Source of the DNA: Maratus speciosus
Lineage: Eukaryota; Arthropoda; Arachnida; Araneae; Salticidae
DNA length: 64,000 nt
Reading direction: 5' to 3'
Assembly (NCBI GenBank): GCA_963932465.1
Contig: OZ010796.1
Location: forward strand, 81,167,292-81,231,291
How positions within the stretch are numbered: the stretch's first letter is position 1; each line of letters starts with the position of its first letter. Under the pieces are notes generated by a model. It saw nothing but the letters and a program-made list of their open reading frames with translations, made no database searches and was not told where the DNA came from. The position numbers and the translations under genes were made by a program. Of this stretch, positions 12,629 to 23,100 are shown piece by piece.

Positions 12629-13584
12629 GTCTAGACAGTAATTACTGAGATAAGGCTTTTAACTTTGTTAAGTATTTTCTAAAATGTCTATTAACGCATC
12701 GCTGTTCCTTGTATGAAAAAAATAATTATAATAAAATATTTTTGATAGTATTAGAAAATATTTCATATTCTATGCATGGCGCATGATTTTTATTCTAGTT
12801 AAAGTTGTATTTGGAATAAAAAATGTAAAATTGTTGTAACATAAATTACGTTTAATGAATTTCTTTTTTCATTTTGAATAACTGTGTACAAAAAAATAAA
12901 TTAATTATTTATGTAAACAATATGCACCATTTTCAAAAATTTGAAAGAAAATCTTATCTATAGTACGATGTTTAAAACTAAGATTGAAGTAACAGATGTT
13001 ATTAGTACTAAGAGGCGCAAAACTTATTTATTTTATTAAATGGGAATGTAGTAACAGATCTTACATTTTTCTATTACAAATGCTGAATTTAAATTGCACA
13101 AAATTAAAAAATAAATATTTTAATTAATCAGAACACATTTATGAAACTATTGAAACTATTAATTACACTGAAACTGAAAAAGATGGTATAACTTTTATTT
13201 AGTAATATAGTTTATTAAAGTTGCGTCTATGCATATGTGATTTGCACCACGGGTGGATCCATCTTTCCTTGTAGATGAGGTGGAGTCTGTGTGTCATGTG
13301 CCTCTTTTTGTAGGGAAGGGTCATATCGGTATAATATTAATTTTTATATCTTACGATTTTTCTTCGTCCACAATTCCAAACTGGCTGTTTTATGACACGT
13401 TATCAAAGTTACATTTTCTGTTTGTAAATGCATAAAATTTACCAGTTCTATTCAGACAATAATAGTTAAAATAATCGATTAGGGAAGTGCTTTATATAAC
13501 GTGGTCTGGTTCAAATATGAACACATTTTAAATTTTAAACACATTTAAAAAGTGCAGCAATTTTTGAAAATTACTTTTTAGTCC

Positions 13585-14005
13585 CCGGTATACTTTTTCT
13601 TTCTCCCAGCTATTAAAGTGTCGTCTCAAAAAAATAACTGCCGTTGTATAAGCCAGACGTAAAACAAAGCAGATGTATCATTGTACGGTTAAATACTCTA
13701 CTTCAATTTTTTTAACTTCTAAGCATCGCATATTTTCAATTTTTATACCGTCGTATTGGGAAAAAAGTACTTTTAAACGCAATTTGTTTGTAAACTGCAT
13801 CTCAATTTATTTTTAAAATATTAATTCTTTTGTAGTTTTTAGCGCATTTGTTTAATCTTGGCAGCTCAAATACTCCATTTATGTTGAAAGTAAAGGAAAA
13901 ATAGTTGGAAAATAGTAATTATATCTTTTTGTTGCCATTTTTCCATAACAACTTTTAAAAAATGTAATTAAAATACGTACTATTTTGAAAAACTATAGAT
14001 GATTT
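13585..14005 (+). repeat. Dispersed repeat, copy inside the hAT element
   Basis: This block matches the reverse complement of about 17290-17715. Shared landmarks include GATGTATCATTGTACGGTT and a GTTGCCATTTTTCCATAAC-like stretch. The match resumes near 15495-15545 (ATCGGGGGTGACACTAAATT) versus 17247-17277, so this copy has been interrupted between about 14005 and 15495. Family unknown. Confidence 0.65.
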
Positions 14006-14205
14006 CTGATAAAACATCGAGCTATTATAAACCAAATTTAATTTTAAGTATCTATATTAATATTACAAACAGATGAAGGCATATGAATCATTAGATAGCT
14101 GATTTTTTTTGTCGAGTTTCTTGAATGACATCTCTTTTTTCGAGATTTGTGTATTATTCAGCGATAGTGACGTCATATAGTACTTTATTATAGCTCATAG
14201 ATTAA

Positions 14206-14381
14206 CATACGAGATGGGACATTTATGGCGAAATCTGTAATGACAACAGTACTAGCGTTACTACGGACCGAAATTTACATATGTTGAAGAAATATGTTTA
14301 AGCTTTATGTTTTGAATATCTATTCTTTCCAAACGAAGAAGATGCAGATGATATTGTATTTACGCTTTATTTATTTAGCTG

Positions 14382-14419
<38 letters not shown>

Positions 14420-15339
14420 CGTGCTTGTATTGTTGTTACTTTTAATTTACAAAACGATAATTAGAGTAATGATATAAAAGAAAAACCCTAGAAAATTCTG
14501 TTAAGAACGGAAATGTGTAAGTTTATGAGATTAAATTGTAAAAAAATCAAATTTCAAAATCAAATTCAAAAAATCAAATCAAAAAATTCAGGCATTGTGT
14601 TAATTTATTCATATCGAATAAAATTTTACTGAGTGTAATGTCGGTACCTCTATTTATTTTTAACTTTTAGATTTATATAATTCTAAAAATTTGGCGAAAG
14701 AAATTTTTCAAAATCTGTAATTTTATTATTATTTCTTATATGTTAATATTATAAATATTATTCAATTGGTTGAACGTTATTTACATTAAAAGCAATATTT
14801 TTATTTTATCTGTAAGAAAGTGAAAATGCGTAAATTTTAAAAGATTGTAACGATTGTTTAATACGTTAAACTTCATAAATTAATAAAACATCGGCTATAA
14901 AAATTTTCCTATTAAATGGGAATATTTATGAAATTTTCTGGGACTTGTAGAGTGCAATATTTCTTATAGTCTTATATTACACCATTGCTTTTGATATATA
15001 GCATTCAGGATTAAATGTTTACTTTGCTTTTCGTTGCACTTAAATTGTTCACGCATCATGTTAAATAAAATAAAAAAAAAAATGCGTATATCAGTACATG
15101 AACTTAGAACAGATATTAGATATATAAAATAGAATATCTATTCTATATTCACGTATCGGTGTAAGATTCTATTGAAAACGTAAACATGCAACATTAAAAA
15201 AAGAAAGATCCCAATGAGGTAGATACTCAATAATAAAATACTACAGGGATTTTACAATAATAAATCCCATTGTCACTAAAGGCGCTACGATCGCAATCGC
15301 ATTACCATTACGCTCTATGGAAGTGTCCCATCTTGTATG
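14206..15339. mobile_element. TTAA-target element with CATAC ends
   Basis: Bounded by TTAA (14202-14205 and 15340-15343). Left end CATACGAGATGGGACATTT and right end (reverse complement) CATACAAGATGGGACACTT are inverted; weaker pairing continues inward for about 80 bp. A TTAA duplication suggests a piggyBac- or Kolobok-type mover. No transposase frame is visible, so it is non-autonomous. It contains a long T run (14384-14417). Confidence 0.65.
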
Positions 15340-15791
15340 TTAATTTATCCTGTAGATGTTGTTTAAGACTGGATAGTAAATGAAGAATTCTCTAGCTTAT
15401 GCGGATTACGTCATTTTATATAAAATAAAAGCGTGTATTTTAAGTCTTAAAGCTGAAATATGTTTTTTACTATCTATATTTATATACATATATATATATT
15501 TTTTTTATCGGGGGTGACACTAAATTCTGAAAGTGTCATTTCTTTTGTTCAGACATGAAAAAGGTTTCAATTTTTTTTTAATTCTACAGTAAGCCAACAA
15601 AAAAAAGAACCTTTAATTAAATTAATTTTAATTAAATTTAAATTTTTTAATTTAATTTTTCATTTACTTTTCAATGCAGTTGAAAATGTGAAAAGCAAGA
15701 AAGTTTGCCCTATGGGTGATGTAAGACCCTAATGTTCGAAACTATGAGCGTCCCCCACTTTTTTTTCCAGGACTACACCACTGCCTAACAC

Positions 15792-16479
15792 TTAAATATA
15801 CATAAACACCTTAAATACATTTCATTATAGTACTGATGTTGATGCATATGTTACATATCAATAAGATTTTTTTTAAACATTGAATATGTGTTCGAAGTTT
15901 AAAACATTAAATAGATATTGATCAATTTGAAAATCGTTCATTAATAATACAGATTTAAATTACTTTTATGCTTTCGATGGATGCTAGCATTTAAATTTTA
16001 AATACATAAATCACTGTTTATTGTTATTAAATATGCACATACACAAAAGGAAATAATACACATGTGCTTAGAATTGTTCAAGAAAAATAAACATAAATTG
16101 ACAGAAAAAGCTATGCTTACCAAACTTGAAATTGCTTTATTTTCATCGTGGATCCATTTAATGAATTTTTACAGCGGGTTCTTCAGTGTTTGGCTAGCAA
16201 GTGCACACTTTCAAAGCAGAAGAAATTATTTCACTTACTGCTTCAAAGGTGACACCAGCTGGCCAATTAATTCATAAATTAAAATAAAATGTCCATATTT
16301 TCTTTTATATAGAATAAGTCTTACATAAACAATCGACCTGTTTCGCGAAGCACATGGCAGCTACATAATTTAAAATTACAAAACTAAAAATATCTGGCAA
16401 CTAAATTATGACATCTTTTGTTCAATGTATAATAGAAAAAAATATTTCACTTAATACAAGTAAATCATTCAAAAAATTA
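15792..16479. other. AT-rich spacer, no gene seen
   Basis: No bounded element or coding region. A 71-codon open frame at 16062-16277 has no recognisable features. Confidence 0.5.
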
Positions 16480-16990
16480 ATATAAACGTATTTTTAAAAT
16501 ATCTATATACTGTGTATCAAAAAGCATCTCGCGGTCGCGCTGAAAAGCAGTACGTTTTGTAGCATCGCTGGAGAGAATACGCCAAATCCTTTGGCGAAAT
16601 ATTTTTCGCCAAGGACTTGCTGAAAGTGCATACACTTTGGAGCATCGCGACCATGCCGGATAGCAACTACTCCCGTAATCCCCGATACAGCTCGGACCGT
16701 TTAGCTCTGAAAAGAGCACTTTGCTAACGGGTTTCCAGGGAGGTGCACACACACCGGCGGTCTTAGGTGAACTGAAGCTGGGGGTCAAAAAGGCTTCCGT
16801 TTAGACCAGCTAGGAGAAGCACTTTTCGACTAGAAAGACGACGATTGACCTGTTGACCTTCCTTTGAAAGGGATAGGAAGGGGTTGAGGCATTTGTGGAC
16901 ATCTCTTCCTTCTATGAAATGAAATTTGTCCCTCCTTGAAAAGCGACCATTTTACTGGAGATTCAGATATTACGCAACTTTCACTGGTAA
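16480..16990. other. GC-richer block of unknown nature
   Basis: About 500 bp of clearly higher GC than its surroundings, with a 103-codon open stretch on the minus strand (16477-16788) that begins at TTG, not ATG. It contains a hairpin TTGGCGAAA/TTTCGCCAA near 16590-16612. I do not recognise the peptide, which lacks obvious domains. It could be an exon remnant, a captured host fragment or part of an unknown element. Confidence 0.3.
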
Positions 16991-17246
16991 ACCTCGTTTT
17001 GACAAGTTAAAACAACATTTACTCGGCTCTGATTTGTCTAAAAAATATATCCAGTATCTGTTTAAAACACTAAATGTTTCATTCAATATATAACAAATAT
17101 TGTTCATTCATTGTATGCAAATAAACTAATGAACAGGCAACTTCAAATCTGAAAATTTCGGGAGTAGTGATTACATCAGAAGTTTGATAACATAATTGTT
17201 AGATACCGTTCCGGCTAAAAAAAAAAAAAATTGCAGGAATTCTGCT

Positions 17247-17715
17247 TTTTCAGAATTTAGTGTCGCCCCCGATGAGAAAAAATAATCTTTCTTATATTTT
17301 TTTCAAAATAGCACTCATTTTAATTACTTTTTTTTTCAGTTGTTATGAGAAAATGGCAACAAAAAGATATAGTAATCTACTATTTTCGAGACTATTTTTC
17401 TTTTTTTACAGAAATGGAGTACTTCAGTTGCCACCATTACGGAAATGTCATCAAAAACTACAAAAATATTAATATCTCAAAAATAAATTATGATGCAGTT
17501 TTCAAATAAATTGCAGTTACTTTTCTTCCCTATACGAAGTTGTAAAAATTGAAAATGTGCGATATTTAGAATTAAAAAAAAATGTAGTAGAGATTATCAG
17601 TATTGAACCGTACAATGATACATCTGCTTCGTTTTACGGCTGACTTATATGTAACGTATCTTTGTTTTTTAGGGAAGACATTTTAATTTTTGCCTGCAAG
17701 GAATAGAATATTGGA
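17247..17715 (-). repeat. Dispersed repeat, second copy (inverted to 13585-14005)
   Basis: Reverse-complement match to 13585-14005 plus 15495-15545. Here the two parts are continuous, so this copy shows the uninterrupted arrangement. Confidence 0.65.
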
Positions 17716-17906
17716 GGTTTAAAAAAAAAAGAGTTGGCAAGAACATTTCCGATATCCTCGCTTGCGCACGGAATTATTATTATTATTTTGAACTAGTTTA
17801 TTTTCTAACTTATAAAAATACACATAGAAATATGAGATTTTATAAGAAATGTGTCAGCAAAACATTTCTCGGATATTTTTATTAGTTTTTTATTAATTTA
17901 AAGTCT

Positions 17907-18330
17907 AACAGGTGGCGCTGCTATGCTGCCTTTTTCACGATTCCCAGCAATAGCTCTATCTCAAGAACTAATGCACGAATTCTCACCAAACTTTAGATTT
18001 AGTTAGACGTTGACACAAGTTGTTGCTGATTAGGTTTCGGTATTGATCGTCCAACAAGTGGCGCTGCTATGGTGCAATTTTCACGATTTTCGCAATAGCT
18101 CTATCTCAAAAAATAATGCAGGGATTTTCTCCAAACATGAGATTCCGTCAGACGCTGACAGAAGATGTTGCTGATTAGGTTTTGGTATAAATCACCCAAT
18201 ATTTGACGCTGTTAGGCCACACTTTGCAGGATTTACATGATTTCAGCTATAATCATATCTCAAGAACTAATGCACGGAATTCCTTATCTTTAGAATCCTC
18301 ATGAGGGGTATAGATTGACACTTAATTTTG
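17907..18330 (+). repeat. ~145-bp minisatellite, array 1
   Basis: At least three diverged tandem units. Each unit carries GTGGCGCTGCTATG, then ACGATTT..GCAATAGC and CTCAAGAACTAATGCACG. The CTCAAGAAC landmark falls at 17960, 18105 and 18259, so periods are 145 and 154. The same unit forms a second array at 55615-56145. Confidence 0.8.
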
Positions 18331-18521
18331 GCAGTGTGCTAGCGAATTTTGAAGTATTAACACGTATCAGATAGAAGAGAATTTTGGGATTGGTACATCC
18401 GACTAGTTTCTTCCATATTTGTTAAACAAATTTTTATCGTATTGTTTCCGCTTCTTTATAACTGTGTGCAATTTTTTTAAAAATATTCTTCTGACTATCA
18501 TTTCCAGATTTTATTTTATAA

Positions 18522-18868
18522 TATTTTGTTTCATTTATATATGCAAGATGTCATTGTTATGTATGTCATTGAGTAATTTACAACAAAAAAACAAAGACTT
18601 TCTTTATGCTTTTTCTTGCATTTTTCACCTTAGTCTTTATACAGTCTGGTACCGGGGAAGCTTTTCAATCTTCCTTACTCTTATCCTAAAATTAAAATAA
18701 ACTTCTACTCGTTTCGCTAAAATAAAACTTTTGCACCAAAATACGTATAAAACATTTTTATTTATAGATTTTTAGCATATGAAATTAGCATTCCAAACCT
18801 AAAGAGAATTATAGGTTCAAGTTCAAGAAGAAGCTATCTTCGGATAGCGTAATACATAAAGATCGAAA
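18522..18868 (+). repeat. ~345-bp repeat, copy 1 (possible Helitron-like 3' end)
   Basis: Matches copy 2, which is split into 25994-26163 and 31463-31635. Both copies end in a GCTATC-TTCG-GATAGC hairpin (6-bp stem, TTCG loop), followed 20-24 bases later by CTAA or CTAG. That resembles a Helitron 3' end (hairpin then CTRR), although the spacing is longer than usual. Copy 1 is uninterrupted and so shows the empty site for the 26164-31462 insertion. Confidence 0.6.
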
Positions 18869-19189
18869 CTAATAATACAGTGAAATGCGTTTAACACGAA
18901 AACGCTTAACATGAAAAATCGGTTAACACGAAATGATATAGCGGTCCGGACAGTATACTATGCAATTTAATACATTTTTTTTCTTTTAATACGAAAAAAA
19001 ATTCGCTTTTAACCTAGTTAGTTTGAGTTGAAATTGGTGAATTTTGTGTTAAAACCACTGTATTTTAAGTGAAGATCAGTGAATTTAGTGTTTTATTTAT
19101 TTATTTATTTATTTTTTTTTTTGGAAATTAACTTATGTTTTATGATTACAATAGCTGAGAAATTAATGCAAAAACTAACTGCCATTTCA

Positions 19190-19308
19190 CTTCGAATGAA
19201 GATGAAGCTGCTGATGCAGTTGATGAAAAAGAAGGACGAAACAGAGATCTGAAAAAGGTTTGGCGTTACCAATTCTACTTCATCAACGATAATAAAAAAC
19301 AGGGATCC
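19190..19308 (+). pseudogene. Tigger transposase N-terminal fragment, 5' part
   Basis: The plus-strand frame ends with KRFGVTNSTSSTIIKNRD, which matches the helix-turn-helix of CENP-B/Tigger transposases (pattern FGIxxSTLSTILKNRxxI). This domain binds the transposon ends. A stop codon lies just upstream of this segment in the same frame. The frame runs directly into the BEL insertion at GATCC and continues at 25045. Confidence 0.75.
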
Positions 19309-19772
19309 TGTATGTGAATACTGTGTGTAACTTTAAGATTGAAGACAAATAGTTTTCTTTTTCACATTTTTATATCACACAGCACACAAATGTTACAAAC
19401 AATCACAAACACTGAAAAACATGTAGAATGATGAGGTGACCTTGGGGTAATAACCCGCTGTTAGAACAAGTGGCGTTCATAAAACATCTTTTGGGGAATA
19501 CTCCCGCTATAAGCAACAGAATAATTGGGGATAAGACCCGCTATAGCATAATGTGCCACAATGGCAGCTCAAGAACAACATACTATACTTGGGGATAAGA
19601 CCCGCTCGAATACACAATGTGCCGCAATGGCAGCTAAAGAACAACTATATACTTGGGGATAAGACCCGCTCGAATACACAACGTGCCGCAATGGCAGCTA
19701 AGCAACAACTGAACTGGGTCACATGACCGCAAAGCTACGGAGCTCGTTCGGCATGCGCACAAGGTCCGAACA
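19309..19772 (-). repeat. BEL 3' LTR
   Basis: 464 bp. Read on the minus strand it starts TGTTCGGACC and ends TTCACATACA, the usual TG...CA. Contains three tandem 64-bp units starting at 19527, 19591 and 19655 (GGGGATAAGACCCGCT...). A purine-rich GCGGGGCGGCA lies just upstream (19773-19783) and may be the polypurine tract. Confidence 0.92.
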
Positions 19773-20165
19773 TGCCGCCCCGCGTTGCAATGTGCGTAGC
19801 ACATTCAAAATATTAAAATACACTATAAATACAAGAACTAAATAAAATACCAATACCATAAAATAATATTACAATACAAATACAATAATAATAAGTTGCA
19901 ATAACAAGGACTATACAATACAATAATTAAATTCTTTGTTACAAAATTTAAGCTATTTTCTAAAAATAGTTCTATATTGTTCTTAAGAAAAGTTGAATGT
20001 AAAATAACATGTAAATCTTAGGTGCACCTTAAAATACACAAACAATGAGAAATAAGTATATACATTAGATTTCATTAAATTTCTGAAGAAATATTTTGTT
20101 ACTAAGCTAACGAAAATCGCGATATAAAGCTTATGAAAAATCCCTTTTCCTTTGATTTTTATCTT
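19773..20165. other. BEL 3' untranslated region
   Basis: 393 bp between the pol stop and the 3' LTR. AT-rich and without coding features. In a full-length relative the integrase core would precede this region, so the deletion junction must lie near 20166-20210. Confidence 0.6.
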
Positions 20166-23100
20166 TTAATCTCTCAAAAAGGCTGGAAAATCAGCTCCTG
20201 TATAGTTAAAAGAAAAATTTGGAGTTAATCTTTCCGCTGGGAGGTCACCCATGATCTGTTTAGCAGTAACTGGGTTGTTCCTAAAACAGACAACGTAATC
20301 ATGCACTACTTTTCGCGCTAAATTTTTTCCACTTACGGGCCAAAACCGCATACGTACGTAATGGATTAAAGTTTGGGGACCAATATGAAAATACTTCCTG
20401 TGAAAATTCTCAAATATGAGTTTTGTGAGCTTATGGCCTTTCGGCAAAATGATTTGATGCTTCTTATCAAAGTTTAAATCTGAATTTTCCAACCTACCGC
20501 CAACTCTTAAGATATTATCTTGATCCAAAAAGGGGGATAAACATTTAATTTTACTGGAAGGGGGAACCCTTGATTCCCATTTTAAACCCTTAATCTCTTC
20601 CTGAAATTCTGCATTTTGTACTAATCTAATTAGAGAAACTTCTGAATTTTTTATTTCTGGGGTTGTGAGGCTGCCTCTGTGCCGGTCTGCTAACTTACAT
20701 TTGCAATTGTGAAAAAACCTATAAACATATGCCAGTATGCGAAGAATACTATAGTATTTACCACTTATGTTGAGAAAAAAATTTACTTCTTCAGGATTCC
20801 TGAAAAGAGAAAGAGAAATATTAGAATTGAAATCATTACAGTTATTTTTATATTTTGATTTAGTCTCGGGAAAATAATCTGTTTCTGGCACAGAAATAGT
20901 TTCTTGCTCAGTCACTAAGTCATCAGCTGCAAGGAATTTTGGTCCCCTAAACCACATTGGATTCTCTACAAGAGAATTAACACTCGCACCTCTGGTCAAG
21001 AGATCGGCAGGATTGTCCTTGCTAGAGCAGTGATACCAAGAGTTCGAATCTGAAAGTGCATTAATCTCTATGACACGGTTTGCCACAAACTGCTTCCATC
21101 GCTTTGATGATCCTTTGATCCAGAATAAGGTTATTTTGGAATCTGTCCAATAGTACACCTTCGATGTGATTTTTTGATCTAGGATGGGTTTTACTTTATT
21201 GGTCAGTCTTGCACTTAGTAAGGCTCCGAGAAGTTCTAGCCGAGGCAGAGTTATCTCCTTTATCGGTGCAACACGACTCTTTGAAGTCACGAGATTGACT
21301 TCCACACCACTCTCTCTTTTTATTCTCAGATAAATTGCAGATCCATACGCTATTTTACTAGCATCAGAAAAGGCGTGTATTTCTACAGCTATTACTTGAT
21401 TCAAGCAACCAAGAATTTTCCTCGGAATTTTTAATTCTGCTAAATTTGGAAGTTCTTCGAGCCACTTTAACCATTTTTCGTGCACATTAGTTGGTAACTG
21501 TTCATCCCATGCTGTCTTCTTTAGCCATAGTTCTTGGAACAGGCATTTTATTCTAATGGTGAATGGCGTCAGCATGCCTAACGGATCGAAGATTTTACCA
21601 ACTGCTTGCAATAGTAGACGTTTTGAGCTTTTTTGCGATGACAAGAATTCTATTAAACTTTTGACTTCGAATGTCAGACAATCTTCTTCTGTTTTCCAGG
21701 ACATTCCCAATACCTTGCTTAGATTGCTTCCTAGGCTTATTGCAGCATGTTCTGTTTGAATATTTAAACTTTCCTTTTGCCAGCACTTCAGTAACGCTTC
21801 ATCATTGGTTATCCATTTTCGAAGAATCATTCCTGCTTCAGACATTATTTTGTTAGCATTCAGGGAAACATCAAGAGCTTCTTGCAGCGTATCTTCGCCA
21901 GATATAAAATCGTCCACATAAATATTTTTATCGAGTAGGTGAACAGTTCTTGGGTGTAGGTTCATAAACCGCTTGATGTGCTCCCTTATTGTAGCAGATA
22001 GGAGGAATGGAGAGGCATTGACTCCAAAAATAACACGTTTGAATCTGAAGACCTTGAAAGATTTTAAACCATCATCATACCACAGAAAACGAACAGAATC
22101 CCGATCTTTTTCAGCTAGTGAGATTTGAAGGAACGCCTTCTCGATATCAGAAGAAAAGGCAATTTCGTATAATCTGAAGTGGATTAAAATATCAAATAGA
22201 AGTGGATTTAAGTTGGTGCCGGGCCATAAACAATCATTAAGGGACAAATCATTGTTATCATGAGAGCTGGCATCGAAGACGATTCGGACCTTTGTAGTAA
22301 GTTTATCTTCTTTACAGACCGCATGATGGGGCAAATAATAAACTGCCCTGTCTAAAACAGGTTCATTTTCTTGTACCTGCTCTATAATTCCTTGCTTTAA
22401 ATATTCCGTGATTATTTCAGAATATTGTCGAAAAAGCTCTGGGTTTCGATAAAATTTTCTTTTTAGACCTTCCAAACGCTGTTTCACAACATTAAAATTA
22501 TCATTTAAATCCTTCCAGTCTTTTTTCCACGGTAACTGAACTTCATAACGATCGCCTACAAATTTGACAGTTTTATCGAATATTTGTTGTGCTTGATCAG
22601 TTTCCGATATTTTCGGATCATCATGTTTTATGCCTATAGACTCAAGCTCCCAAAATTGTTTTAAATTATCATTTATTTCATCGAAATCTCTAACGAAATT
22701 GCACATAGTAATATTGTTTGTTTGCGTGTTCTCCTCTAGCGCCCCAGTTGGGATCCATCCAAAAACAGTGTCTTGCAGAAAAAGTTTATCATTTATCTTA
22801 ATTGAATTATGCTTTAAAATTCTATAAAATAATTCAGCGCCAACCAACGCGTGAATTTTTCCCGGTTTGAAAAATGTGGGGTCTGCCAATTCCACAATAT
22901 TCGGTAAATTAATGTCCGATACATTTAATTGCTTTGATGGAATTACATCCGTGATTTTGGGAACAATTAAGAAATCTATATTCTCCCTGAAAGAGCCATC
23001 TTCGTTTGTAATTACACTCGAAATTTTATGTTTTACATTATAAGTATAACCGTTTAATCCTGTAACGGATACATTAATTATCCTTTTTTTAAATTTCAGC

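Larger units (their letters stand above)
9379..15783. mobile_element. Large hAT-type element with exact 8-bp target duplication
   Basis: The flanks 9371-9378 and 15784-15791 are both CCTAACAC. Left end CCGTGGTGTAGTC and right end (reverse complement) CAGTGGTGTAGTC form the termini, followed on each side by runs containing GGGGGACGC. An 8-bp duplication and CAGNGG-type ends are hallmarks of hAT transposons. The 6.4-kb length is inflated by later insertions (TTAA element 14206-15339, foldback 12260-12480). On the minus strand 10290-10484 encodes a broken stretch (IIDDQRFEEIIKLSNF) that loosely resembles the N-terminal half of ZBED-type hAT transposases. No intact transposase remains. Confidence 0.7.
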
